A stretch of 64,000 nt of DNA from Gavia stellata. Taxonomy: Eukaryota; Chordata; Aves; Gaviiformes; Gaviidae. Of the stretch, positions 1 to 13,216 are shown piece by piece (positions within the stretch are counted from its first letter, which is position 1; each line of letters opens with the position of its first letter). A program made the position numbers and the translations under genes. The stretch lies in contig NC_082637.1 of NCBI RefSeq assembly GCF_030936135.1, positions 1,798,001-1,862,000 of the forward strand, in the 5' to 3' direction. The notes beneath the pieces are model-generated. The model worked only from the letters and a program-made list of their open reading frames with translations, made no database searches and had not been told where the DNA came from.

Positions 1-3000
1 GACTGTTCATTTAAAAAAACCCCTGTAATAATTTGCAAAATTAGTATCTCAATAGCTTTTTGTTTCTTTTAAAACCTTTGAGAAGATTTTAAATTCCCAA
101 ACCTGAAACTGGCTGTTTCTGCCCAAGATATCACTGTTCCTTTCAACAAGTAGACAAACAGTTGCAAAAAGAACCAAGCGGTACAATGAACCTCAGGCAC
201 ATGGCACACAGGCGGGGGCAGGCCAGCTTCACCCCCTCTGCCACCCCTCCGCCTCCTCATCCTCGCTGAGGGCTGCAGCATGGGGACGAGGGGAAGGGAC
301 ACAGTTACACCCTGCCAAGAGTGACCCCAAACTGCCCCAGAGCAGGAATACACACGGGTTTTAGCCTGCGCTTCCAGGGATGCTGCTGTGTTATCCTGGA
401 GAGATGTGTGCATCCTGGCCAGCTCAGTCGGTGCTCAGCTGCAAAATATTATTGAGGCTCTTGGAAAGCTGCCGGGCGCCCTCGGAGCCCTCCCGGCTGC
501 AGCCCAGCTCACCTCCAGTGACATCACGCATGGGAGGCAGAAAAAAGGAAACAAAGCACCATAAATTATTCCAGCGGAGACCGAGCCAGGCAGGCGGCGG
601 CTTTCTGCTGCCCCACGGCGCTGTCGGCTCCGGGCTGGCCCCTGGTAGCAGATGCTGAAGGGGTGGCACAGACTGGGGACCTGCCGTGGGTTCGGGTGCC
701 CCTTCCCACTGCGGCTGCTTGACACCCGATGGGGACATTCAGGTCCACTCATGAAAATGGATAGATATATATTTTTAAAGCTCCTGGGGAAGCCAGGTGT
801 TTCTCGTCATTTTGGGGGACACCCTGGGACTCAGGAGTATTACAGAGCAGTAGCACCAACCCAGCGCTGGTGTTTTTGCAATCAGCTGATACATTTACGT
901 GGAATTTGTTGGCCCGAATTCCAAATAAACTGAGTTGTGCTCCTCAAATGACTTTAATTACTTCAAATTAAGAAGCCTTATCCCTTTTTATCATTAATAG
1001 AGAAGTTTTACCTCTGAAGGAATAGTTTCCTAAGTAAAATTCACTGTGCTCCCCTGGGGCTGGATATACAGTTGTGTGTGCAATTGTAGGCGACCAACTC
1101 ACTACCTCTGCTCGGAGGTGTGAAGCCGAGGTTTGCTTTCTGCTTCTTTATAGAAAAACGTAGTTCTTTTGAGGGGAAACACAAACTTTCCGTTTAACTT
1201 TTCATTAAAAGCGCTGAGGTCTGCATGCTGCCTTCCCGCAGTGGTGACCGACAAGCTCAAGGAACCATCGCCCACCTGGACAGTCCAGTCCAAATATTTT
1301 TATTTTTTGAGATTAAATGAAAAAAAATGACGCTAGTTCCCCAATGCCCCTTCCAATTCAATTATATTTGGCAGAAAAAGACAGACTTCAATAAATCCCA
1401 CTCCTGCAGGTTCAGTAAGAGCCCCCCAAGAAGAGGAGGGACGAGGTTAAGATGCCGCGGGGGATGCTGGCACCCTGGGCTCCAGTGCTGCTCCACTGTG
1501 CTTTGCAGAGGTGGGTGACAGAGAAAATAAATAAGTTCTGAAATTCATGACAAAATCGTGATTCAGAATCACATTCACTAGTTTAGGAGAAAGACACTAT
1601 TTTAAAATGATTGCGTATGTCAGATATGCTCATTTTTATCGTGATGCTGCTGGAGGAGTCTGACTTATGCTTATTGTTTCTCTTACACAGCACAGAGTTA
1701 CAGGATAATTGCAGTTGGAAGGGACTTCTGAACATCACCTGAAGTTTAAGAACATGAATATATACTTTTTTTTCCCCTAGATAACAACTGTAAGTCTTAA
1801 AGTAATTGCTGCATGGCACAATGTCCAGAGCAGCATCTCCCTGCCGAGCTACCCCTGGCCAGGTCACAGCCCCGGGGATCCCCGCACCGGGTCCCCCACT
1901 GACTCCATGGCCCGAATCAGCAACACGTGTGCACACAAAGCTGTTCACATCCCTGCCATGGGGTTTTTGGAAGCAGTTATGGAATAATAGATGCTGGCTT
2001 GGGTAAGTGTGTGCCATGAGCAGGAACGCAGACAGCAGACTGCCTAGAGCCCAATAAACACCCCGCACAGCCCACCCAGCACATCTCTTGGCCCCACAAT
2101 CATTCACTCTATCTCCTAGAATAACATTTTTATGATAAGAAAGATACATTTAAAATTACTTCTTACATGGTGGAATAGAAACAAAGGTTAAGCATCATAA
2201 ATCACCGAGTCAATTTTAATAGAACTTTTCCCTGTTTATCTTTCATAGATAAGAAACTTCATATTAATTTAAACTAATAAACAAAGTATTAAAGCTAACC
2301 ATTAGGAAATAAAATGAATCAACTTACTGGAGATCTAGCTCAAGTTTAATCCTTCTGCTGCCTTCTGCTGGTTTCTAACTTCTAAGCAATAATTTATTAC
2401 TGCTATATAAAATATTAAAGCCAGTGCCTGCAGCATTGCCCTATTTTTTAAGGTCTTGAATGTACCATTGCCTAATTCCTGCCCAGTTACTAATTTCTGC
2501 AGACTCCATTAAATTGTGTCCCGTTAGTGCTACTCACCCTCAGCACCGAAGGCACAAACCACCCCATTTATGGCATCCCGGCTTATACAAGGAAGCGGGG
2601 AAGGGAGTGGGACGTGCTTCCCACCTACGCCGTGCACATACATACAGCTGGAGCTGTTGGCAATGCGTTCACACGCAGAGCCCAGGGGCGGCCAGGAGAC
2701 TGCTGCATTCAGATTCCCTCCGCGCCAGAGCTCCTGTGCGGGCAGTTTCCCTTTTTGGCAAAGAAATACACCCTATGACAGAAGATGATTCTTTCCCTTG
2801 AAGGGCAGGATACAGCTTGTCAGGAAATTCCATTATAATGCTGTGTCAGTGCATCAAATGTTGCTGCTAATTTATTGTTTCAAGTGGCTAAGTGATAAAT
2901 TTTGCTTGGGGGAGAGAAGAGTTAAGCATGCTCTAGCATCTTCACATCTCCTGTTATGAAGATATCACAAACCCTGCTTGAATTTCTGCCAGAAAGATTT

Positions 3001-6000
3001 TAAACCCTGCGTGAGAGAAGCCAGGGGGAGGAAATATCTCCTTTCTTCCCCAAGTTCGTCTATTTGCTGTTCTCCGGCAGGAGCTGGGTATCAGGCAGCA
3101 GGAAGGATGCAGAGCCCCAGGGACCCGATGGGGAGGCTGGGGGAGCTGGGTGCCGCTCCCTCCCCAAGCCTGTCTCTGGGTGTCACGCTGGGGAGCGGGT
3201 TGAATAAAGCAGATTTTGGGTCAGGGGCCAAAGCTCCGGAGGAGCATCCCCCCATGTGTGTCTTGTGTATTGTGAACGTTCGATCCACCCAGAAGATATT
3301 GCCCAAATTTGCCATTTCTTCCTGTTAAAACAGAAGCACACGGGGCACGGTGGTGTCCCTTCTTTTATGCCCTTCTCCTTAACCAGGTGTTTTGTCTCTG
3401 GCCTCCAGGACATATTTTTGCAAGGCTCCGCTGTGGCGGGTCCCCCCTCCTGCAGCCTGTTTCTTCCCACAGGCACGCAGGGGGACCAGGAGAGCTTAAA
3501 GACAGGTTTAACTGCAAGCAAAATGTCAATGGATTGAGCAGATGGAGCAGATCTGGGTTCCAGTTATAGCACCATGACGTGAGAGCATCTTCCACCAAAA
3601 TAGGGGGAACTGGTACAAAAATAACATTTTCATCCTTTTCTTTAGAAAAGGGATATTGCTGATGCCAGCGCACCCTAAAATAACCACCCATTTGTCAGAT
3701 GAGAGGATTCAGCAATATTCCCGGGGATATTGCTGATGAGGGAGTTGGACCGATGGAGCTGGAGACCAGCTTCTGGTGCGAACTCCCGGCGAGGGCTGCA
3801 ACGGGCTCCCGAGAGCCCAATGCCACCGGTCCTGAATGCACCAGGGGAGGGAAGAGCCGAGCGTCAGGGACTCGCTGCGGATGTGCAAGGCTCCAGATAC
3901 TTTTTGCTTTACCATATTCCAGGTCTTCAGAGAAGCGTGTTTTTCTGATCAGCTCGTCTGGCACAATCTAGATTTCCCCCAAGATATCTTGAGGGAAAGA
4001 CGCAATCTGCTTCTCCCTCTATTTGCTTCTGTAAACTCCAAGGCAGAACAGTCATCAAATTTCTGTTAGCAATGCCTTTTGTTTCTGTCAATGAAAAATT
4101 AATCTCAAAAGGAATGTATTTTTCTCCAATTGCTTGTTTTTTATTAGTAAAATGCCTTAGAGCCATAATTCTGTATCTTTAAAATTTTCCACTTGTTATC
4201 TCCCACCCCACTTTCTCAACTCACCTTACAGCCGTGAGTGCCAGAATATAATATTCAAAACCCAACAATGTTTTTGGTATTATCAATAAACAGAGGCAGC
4301 TTCTGAAGAATGTAGAAGGAAGCAGGAGTGGTGATGGACAAGGCACAGACAAAGGGGATTTACATCCCACCAAGCCCAGACGTTTCACCTATGCCGTACA
4401 AACCTGGGGGCTCCAGCCTGACTGCCTGCAGGCACCTCACCAGCACTGGCGAACTTCTTTTACATGCCGTTACTTATTTCACAGAGGGTCTCCCAAACCG
4501 CCTCCGGCAGAGCTGGCTGCCATCCCCCTTCCTCGGTCGGCACTCACCTGCAGGTCGCCAGCAGCTTCTGGGACCTTCTCGTGTCCATCTCGAGTCGCAC
4601 AGCCTTCACTTTCAACTGCGAACTCCACTGCTCATCATTCACATTACTGCAAAACAGTCTTAGGATTTATATCTAAATATTTTTACCTATCAAATCAAAA
4701 GACTGCATTTCAGTGAGAGGTGTTAATCTCCCAACAGCCCTCCTTTCCCCACGGCGAGCGTGCTGTAGCTGACAGCCTCACACGGTTATTTATTTTCAAT
4801 GAAAAGGATCCCTTTAATTAGCCAATTCACAAGAAAGAGGATCTCACGCAGCATCTCTTAGGGACTTTCTGACATTTCTTGAGGATTAGCAGCACCTTAA
4901 TTATTTAAAACCTGCCATTTACTCTGTGTCCTACATCTCCCGAGTCAATTAAAACACACAGAAATGTCGACAAGGGCGTTTCAAACTGCTGCTGCACATT
5001 GAGTCACCGAGGACGATCACAGGAAAGCTTTCTGAACCCAACTAGAATCTATATGGATGTATAGCAGTATAGGAGAATTGCATTAAGGAGGGTGGAAAGG
5101 ACAGTGGGAGAACATCTGTTCAGTTTTCCTGCCTCCATCTAGGATGGGTGTAGGTACATCCCACCAGACAGATGTTCTTAAAATAAACCAGCCCTGATTT
5201 CCAGCCTGGGCTGCAGGAGTCTTCCCGACAGCCAGCATCCCCAGTTAGAGAGAAGAAACCCCATCTTCTCTGGAAGGACCAGACAGATGGAGCTGGAGAG
5301 CAGCAGAGCAGATCACAAACCAACCAGGTTTTGGTAGAGGAGCAGAGCTACAGCTTGCTACCTGCTTGTTTGATCTGTATTTAAACCAGGGAAAAACCCC
5401 TTCAAACCCATTTGATGAGTAAACAGCTGCCCAAGGGCGGTGTGCAGCTATTGCTCACCGAGCGGTTTGAATAATGCATGCGTTCAAGAACGTTGCAGTG
5501 TCTCACCTATTTCTATGTGAAAAAAAGGAAAGATCTACTAACACAGCCTCCACTTTCTAACGCAAGAATAACCACACAGGTCTGCCAGCTTAAATTAAGG
5601 GAGGGAAAAATGTGCTTCTTTTTTTTTTTTAAATAATTCCAGTATTGGGAAAATCTCGAACAGGTTCCCTAGGAAGGCTTGGAGAGCTCAGGGATCTCTA
5701 ACAACATTTTGAGCAAACGTGGTAAAGCAGTCTCACATACGTCAGTCCGCAGAGCCCTTGGGGTGCCTGCTCCGAAACGGCACTGAAGATCACCCGGAGA
5801 CACCCGCTGCCACTCGCCTATGGCGAATTGAGCGGTTCGGCCCCGCTGCACAGCGTGCATCTTCAGAAGTACCTTCTAGTCCTCTGGAAACAGCCATACA
5901 GAAATTACTTCCCTGGAGAATCCTTATTTTCCTTTCTATCACTGCAAATTTGCTCTATAACTTATGCAGAGCTAGCGCACAGAGGACATTTACTCCGGAC

Positions 6001-9000
6001 CTATCCTTTTTTGCTGCTACAGAAGCATAAAACCTTTAAAATTATATTTTAATTAGCAAAATATACAGTGGAGAGGAATCCCACAATGAGGAAAGAGGTC
6101 CACGACATGACCTGTGGGCATTTTATGTTCCCCAACCTTCGCATCAGTAGTCACACAAGGAGCTGTATCAGAAAAAAACCTGATCAGTCCTGAATTTCAC
6201 TCGGTGATGTGCAAGTGTAACGTTTTAATCGCCGGCACAGGGAAAATTTGATCATAAGTTTGAAAACTGCCTCTACAGCAGAGGTTCACTGAGCATAGCG
6301 AGGTGCTCCCCCGTGCCCAGGGCGAAGCTGCTCCCCATCACCCCAACACCCACACTCGCACAGGGACAGAGCAGTCAGGTCTCTGTAAATAAATTACATC
6401 CATTTAATTCTCTCTCATTCCCAGCACTGTTTTGCTTGGTCTCACTGGCAAACGCTGAGGACGAGTTTTATTGAGACGCACAAAAGTCACTTCAGAGCAG
6501 ACTTAAGAGCTCTGTGGTCTCATTTAACCTTTTCCTCAAATGCACATTAATAATTGATTTCATCCTCCCCCGCAGGCTGTTCAGCATTCATTTTAATATT
6601 GATTTTCCCTGTTCTCCCACACTTTTCCCGGTACGCTCCCGTACCTTCCTTCCCCTGGCGACTCGCACCGCGCCTGCAGCCGCTCTCATTGACTTCTCCT
6701 GCTCCACCCGGGCCAGGACGGAGGACGGCCAGCTAATCAAATCTGTCTGGGGTTTTTATTGCACTTATTACGCCTTTATTACCCCCAAACTACCTCTTCT
6801 CTGCCCACTCAAAACCTACGTCCAGGCTTGCAGGGAGGTGTGATGCATTGCATGAGCAGCAAGCAGCCCAATAATCCCAATTTTCTTGGGCTGGCAGGTC
6901 AGGACACGCGGCAGAGAGACTCTTGGCTTCTTCACGGGCAGGTCTGGCCCATACGAGCTCATTAAATATAGGCATTAATTGAGGAGCATGATTTCCCCAG
7001 CCAAACGATGACGACCCAGCATGAGGGCTAGCCAGGCTGCAGTTGCAATTCATATCAGATAAGGGGGCTGCGCTGTGAAGAAGAGGTTTTTTAGCTTTTA
7101 AATGCATTGTAAAGATGGTGCGGGGAAGCTGCTGTGCATGGATCCTCAAGAACATGTTAAATCCTGGCTTTACAGCTTCCCCCCCCGACTCGTGGCACGC
7201 CTCTTCAATTTCCTGACCCTCTCTTCTGAACGAGAAATCAAAGGAGTATAATTATTTCCCCTTAATACACAGAATTACGAGGATTAATTGTACCCACAAC
7301 AGGCTCTAGCCTACCTTTGTGGTTTTCTAGGCATTAGAGGAACATACAGGGAAAAAAAAGAATTAGGCATGATGCTACAGTGCTTGGGATCTCAAGAAAA
7401 GAGAAGTTACTCTCAGAAATGTTAGGATTTCTTGCTTTTTGTCTTCTCTTTGGACACACACACACGTTTATATTCTTTATATTTCAAAATTAGGGCAAAA
7501 GCGGTTCCGATTCGGTGACTCCAGGTGAGGATGCTCGGGGCCACATCCTGGCTCCCGGGAGCAGCACCACCCCACACCGTGGCGGGGAGGAACAGCAGCA
7601 GCAACCTGCACCTTCCTCTGTTTAACGAGAGGGGATCAGCCCACATCCCGCGGAAGTAAGTGGTGAGTCTGTCCTTCCATAGAAGCAAAAAAACCTCGTC
7701 CCAAATAACAGCTGTTCCTCGAGAGAAGAAGCTGCAGCGGCTGAGTACAGTCATGCTGGCGTTCTGCACCACTGAAATATTAAACTTCCCTACACTGGGA
7801 CAAACAATTAACTCCCTGCCATTATTTTTTTTCCCTTGGAAAAACCACAGAACCGGATCCAGAGCTTTAAACTCCTTACTGAGCGCTGCACAGACTGACC
7901 GCTTGCTGAGCGACGAGCCCAGGGTCCCTTTCCTCTCCTTCTGACCCTGTCTTAGTGTTAAGTGTAAGGAAAGCGTTAAGCGTAAAGGAAATAGGAGCCA
8001 AGGTTTGTGTCCAAGCCCCATTGCTCAAAGCAAATAATTTACAGACCTAAAAGGTAGAAAAAAAATTACTAGATTTATTAAGCTGATTGCTCGCATTGCA
8101 GTACAACGGACTTTTCATCCAGGCAGCCCTTCACTGCCTACAAACCTGAGTCGGGTTAAAGGAAAGCTTTAGGACAGCCCCCTCCACCCGGCTTCGTTTA
8201 AAGGTGTTAATAATCTTCAGAGTTTTCCAAAAGGTTACCCAACCTCACTGCGGCAAATAAACAGTAGCGATACCTCATTTCTAACGTGCTCATTTAAGCT
8301 CTTCACATCTCGCTCTTAAAAGCATTTCAACCTCACAATTTGTTTATTTATTATCTATTGATTTATTTCTTGTAACTCTTGCCAGTCTCCCCCCAGCCCC
8401 GGAGGAGGAGAGCGTGGTACGGCGCTGCCGGGAGCATCCCCTGCCCCGAGGATGCTGTGCTCATGCCACGGCCGCGCCGGGCAGAGCGGGCAGGAGGAGG
8501 TGGTTGCTTTGGGACTCGCTCGCGGCGTCAGCGGCGCAGGGGAGCCCCGCTCGCAGGGCACACGTGTCCCAGCGCTGATCTGGGGTTTTCAACTGTGTCA
8601 GCTAACCCAATTTATAAAAATTGCTTACAGCACAGCTTCTTCCTGCGATGTGTGTCATTCGTAGCACATCCCGGTCACCGTGACAGCACACTGCGGCCAG
8701 GGGCAGCTCTTGCATCCATCCTCTCCTGACCACGATCATCCCCTTCAGTTGGGCCTTTTTAGCCAGAAATTCATAAGAAAGATTTCCAGGCATAATTAAC
8801 TAATTAACATCGTGTCCAGGGCAGGCTGAATGCAAAAAGCATCCCACACGCACAGCTAAATACAGCGTGTTTGCTGCTGCTTAGTCACCTGCAGTGCTCC
8901 GCAGCTCTATAGACAGTGCCTTATCTGCAGTTTCTTTAGTGGTTTATCTACCTTTCGCTCCTGGGTCTGGGGATACCTGCGTGCTGCTGACAGGCGCTGA

Positions 9001-12000
9001 GCTGAACCACCTGCACCTTGTTTCTGTTCACAGTAAGGGGGAAAATAGGCAATAAAGTGAACCAGCACCTGGTCACTGTATAATTAATATATTATTGTAA
9101 TTATAACAATTAATGCAAGATGAACATGACAGATGTTGCTGGTGAAGCTGGAAGCAGCCGCCATGCCCAGAACAGAAGTGGTCACTTCTTTTAATGAACA
9201 CCTAAGAAAAAGAAGTCACTTTAAAGCAAGGTGCTTGTCTATAAGGGAGGCTGAGAAAGAGTGAGATGGGAGAGAAACACGTGCAGAACTGAAGCGTACA
9301 GGAAATAAATCTATTTTAGACTAGATTAAATCAAGGGGATAATGTCACAGTACCGTGTGTCACTCTTCATAACACCTCCCGCTTGCGCACATGGAGACCG
9401 CCTTTGGTTGTGCAACAAGAGCACCCAAACCAAGATGCCGCAGCACACAGACCCCCCTTTTCATCGTCTGAAACGAATGCCCCCCGCCCTGCATGTGTTT
9501 CTGTACTTCTCCTCTTTTAAGCCTCTCCACCAGCAAGGACGGCGTTTCATGAAGGTTTTTCCCACGTGAAGGCACCAGCCGGGACCTCACCAGCTTTGCG
9601 AGCCCTGCCGTGAGGTTAAAGCTCACCGGCAGCACATCAGTGCTGGGCCAGATTCCTGCTGCGGAGCACAAGGTGGAAATAAGTAGATAGAGCCAAAGGA
9701 AAACCAACCTGTGTTTCAGAGAGCCTCCTCCTCAAAGCAGGAGGGTGAATCTAAACGCAGACCTGTTTAGATGTGCTAAATTGCGCAAGGCAAACCCAGA
9801 TAATGTGATTCTCCAAAACAATTACCAAGGAGGCAGGAATAAGGAATGAGATGGATTTCTGCTTCAGGAACGGAGGCAGGCCACAGCCCGGGGCGCTGCT
9901 GGAGGGGATGGTGGCACCAAGGAGCCCTGGCAGCACCGCGCTGGGGAATTCAATAGAAGGAAGCCTTCAGACACCCCGAACCCCCAGACACCCCCCCGCT
10001 TTATCATCACCCCGTACCTACAGGGTGCACTACTCACTCCAGCTCTGGCTTCTCTTTCCTAACAGTCTGGCTGTGCCAAGAAAAACTTGATTATACTACG
10101 GCAGTCTACTGGCTTCATGTGCAAAAAGGCAAAAATTAAAACCCCTGTGCATTAATTTCATGTGAAAATCCCTCAGTGCTCCATTCCTTTTGTCTTCCTA
10201 CCAAAAAAGTGCTTTAGTAATCTATTGAAAAAAAGAGTTCCCCAGCTACAGAAGTCTGATGATCCTTATTACATCGCTTCCTCTGGCTTTAATATTTTTC
10301 TTCCAGCAAGCTGACTTTTAAAGGCACTCGGTCAGACAGCAGCCGGACCCTGCAGCACCCATGGCTGGTTGGCAGCGAACAGGGTGCAGCAGAGGACGAT
10401 GGAGGGGTTTGCACCCACTGGTCCGTGCTGCGGGCACTGCTCGAAACTGCTCCTGTCCTTCAGCTGACACCCAGGGAGAAACATCGCTAATTAACTACCT
10501 GCCCCAGGGCACTGCCGATGCTGCTGGTGCAAACCTGCCCTGGAGGGAACTGGCTCAGATGGCAAATTATTGCCAAAGGGGCCTCCGGAGTTGATAGGTA
10601 GGAATATTTTAATTCCCAGAGGATGCACCCGCAGCTGGGCAGAGGCGGCGATGGGCCCCCAGCCGTGGGTTTGCCCATTAATGCTGCAAGGGTTTCGGAA
10701 GATCCCTGTACACGTTGCCTGCAGCTTCCCTCATAACTATTGTCACCTCCCAAAAAGTCGTGTGCCATTTGAGTGGTGTCATGGCAATTTTTTTCCGCAA
10801 CATATCTTTTGCCTTTTAGTCTGGGAAGAATATAAAAGTAAGAGTTGCTATTATTTAAGGAGCTTTTACCACCTTACATTGCTGTATCAGTGAGTCAGAG
10901 CACCCTCTCTCTCCCCTAGTTCATGAATATCCTTTTATTTCTTTTATGTTATGCTGTGTGAAGGCTTTAGACCTTCCCCCAGCACAGCAGGATTTGTCCC
11001 GCTTCCCCTGCGGGGCACAGCTGCATCGCACCGAGCGCGCATCTCTCCACGGGCTCCTGCCGCAGCACGGGAGTGCAGGTCAGAGGGAGGCATACCCAAA
11101 CCCCCCAGCCTCCCCGCGGAGGGTGGGCGTTCATTGAGGCACCTCAGATACCGTACAGCTTGACAAGAGAAATAGCAGCGCTTAACGATAGCTCAGTAAA
11201 ACTGAAGTTACAGCTGCAGGCAGCAATCGGAGTGCATCCGCCTTTGCTAGCACGGCGAGTGCTCCCCAGGAACAGACTGCACGTCTTCATGTGGCCGCTG
11301 ACGGTCGGACAGTAAAACCCTGTCTCTTGCATGGGGGGTGCCTGGCTTTTTTAAAAAAAAAGCACCTTCCATCACTAAATGACGGAAGCGAGACCTTCAT
11401 TAGGTATTTATGAAAGAGAAAGTTTGAGCTTTATGAGCCCGAGCTCAGCAGCGCACCGAGCGTGCTCTGCCAACGCCCCCAGCTCCTCCTCACCGTACGT
11501 GGGTGCTGCGCCTGTGTCGATCGCCGCTCCTCCATGCACGGGGGTCCGCGGACGGGGCTGCTAGAGCAAAGCCATTTTCTGGCAGAAACCTCTCATCTCC
11601 TCCTTTGGGCCTCTTCCCGTACGCCCCACGCATGGAGACCCCCGGCCCCTGCCCCAGACACCCCCCCAGCACCCTCCCCTGCACCCCAATTCTCTCATCA
11701 CTCATAAAACTAAGTCATTATCCTCAAAAGAAAGAAAAGAAATCTTTCCTTGCAATGCCTTCCAGCACCAGGTCTCCCACGGGTTTGCACAGAGCTGGGA
11801 GCGAGTACAGAAAATAATAACTTCAGTAAATAAATTATGAAAACTAGAACTAAATTAAATATTCTGAGTTTCTCTTTTTTTTAAAAAAAAAAAGAGGAAA
11901 TATCAATTTCTGAATTCAATTCACCGACAAGGAAAGGCCAAATTCACAGGGGTACGGGTTGAAGAGGATTTCGAGTTATTACATCCCCCCAGCACCGGGG

Positions 12001-12880
12001 AAATCATTTGGATTTTACTGTATCCTGTCTGCACAAAATATTGTCTCATGAATTTTTTTTATTAAGTAGCACACTGTAATCTGAATTTTATCTAGCCATT
12101 AAATGAAGTCGTATGGAAACCAGTTCGCTGTGTTTAACAGGGGTCTAAAGTATATTAGAAGAGTCATAAATCCTCAGGTCTGTATATCCCAATACAGCCC
12201 TCCACTGACATTTTGCTCAAAAAAAGAAATTACATAGCGATGTTAGAACACACACACTCTTGTTAGGGATGTCTAGTTCACAGGCAAACCTTCCACCAAG
12301 AAAAAGCAGTAAGTGCTGACGGTTTTAAGGAGAATGTCTGAATTGGTCTCTCTTAATGCAGAAAATGCTATTATTTATCCATTGCCCCAGTGAAATCATA
12401 ACACATGTTGCGAATTGAAGAGCAAGATTACCACGTTGATCCCATCGTGAATTCCCTGCTTTACCATGAGCTTTAATCTTTAAAAATCAAATTGCTGCCA
12501 TTTCAAACTGATCACTTCTAAATAATAAAATCAGATTTCCTTCCAGTCCACAACTGCAGCGGTCAAACCATAAATATTCTGTGTGTTTTTCTGGGAGCAA
12601 ATTAAGTTATTCTTACTGACAGCAGAGAAGACACACTTCCCCCCCCGGCCCGAGTCCTGGCCTGGAGCCAGTGCCGTGCCCCCGGCCGCAGGACTCACCG
12701 CCGGGGAAACCCAAGACACAACCAGCACCGCCACCACCAACCTTCCTGTCCCCGAGCTCTTCCCCTTGGCTGCCGGCAGAGTGATTGAGTCAAGAAGAAA
12801 TTGCAGTCATATACATATGAAAAAAAAAAAAAATTGCCAGCCACACTGATCTCCTAGGTGCAATATAACTTGCTGCAGTG
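1..12880. other. Gene-free, GC-rich intergenic sequence (left part)
   Basis: I found no exon chain, RNA gene or complete mobile element here. Open frames of 60-200 codons occur on both strands but lack recognisable domains or a consistent splice chain, as expected in GC-rich DNA. GC-rich, CpG-containing patches (about 8380-8560, 11000-11650) alternate with AT-rich stretches carrying TAATTA/ATTAAT motifs (about 4811-4910, 6961-6990, 7261-7290, 8790-8810, 9080-9115), which could be regulatory. By human synteny the next gene leftwards should be RAB27B; its first coding exon (start MTDGDYDYL in human) was looked for on the minus strand and not seen, so this may be flank or a 5' intron of that gene. 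A degraded CR1 end lies at about 1690-1742. Confidence 0.5.
1688..1745 (-). repeat. Degraded CR1 LINE 3' end (fragment)
   Basis: About 55 bases read like the reverse complement of the CR1 3' tail: a cacagagttacagga block, then ttggaagggacttctgaacatcac, matching the usual 'ttggaagggacctttaagatcat' section with several differences. Only the terminal piece is present, as in old 5'-truncated copies. Confidence 0.5.
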
Positions 12881-13216
12881 ATCACAGAATCACTACGGTT
12901 GGAAAAGACCTGTCAGATCATCAAGTCCAACCACCAACCCAACCCCACCATGCCCACTAAACCATGTCCCGCAGTGCCACGTCCACACGTTCCTTGAACA
13001 CCTCCAGTGACGGTGACTCCACCACCTCCCTGGGCAGCCTCTTCCAGTGCTCCACCACTCTCTCGGTAAAGAAATTTTTCCTCATGTCCAGCCTGAACCT
13101 CCCCTGGTGCCACTTGAGGCCATTTCTTCTTGTCCTGTCACTTGTCACTTGGGAGAAGAGACCAACACCCACCTCACCACAACCCCCTTTCAGGTGACTG
13201 TAGAGAGCGATAACGT
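12881..13216 (-). repeat. CR1 LINE, 5'-truncated copy
   Basis: The + strand begins tcacagaatcac and runs through ggttggaaaagacc and 'atcatcaagtccaacca', the complement of a CR1 3' UTR, so the element lies on the minus strand. On the minus strand 12957-13172 still reads as the C-terminal end of the CR1 reverse-transcriptase ORF (motifs [18 protein letters not shown], then [18 protein letters not shown]). Homology stops near 13216 (gtagagagcgataa), a typical 5' truncation. Its close likeness to the copy at 18421 suggests one fairly recent subfamily. Confidence 0.93.

Noticed and set aside
1583-2149. 188-codon open frame on the minus strand
   Set aside because: It runs straight through a CR1 3' fragment and has no recognisable domain.
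5060-5115. Possible CR1 3' end (gagggtggaaaggacagtgg)
   Set aside because: The match to the CR1 tail is too short and lacks the terminal octamer repeat.
7422-8021. 199-codon open frame on the minus strand
   Set aside because: No domain and overlapping frames on the other strand; typical of chance frames in GC-rich DNA.
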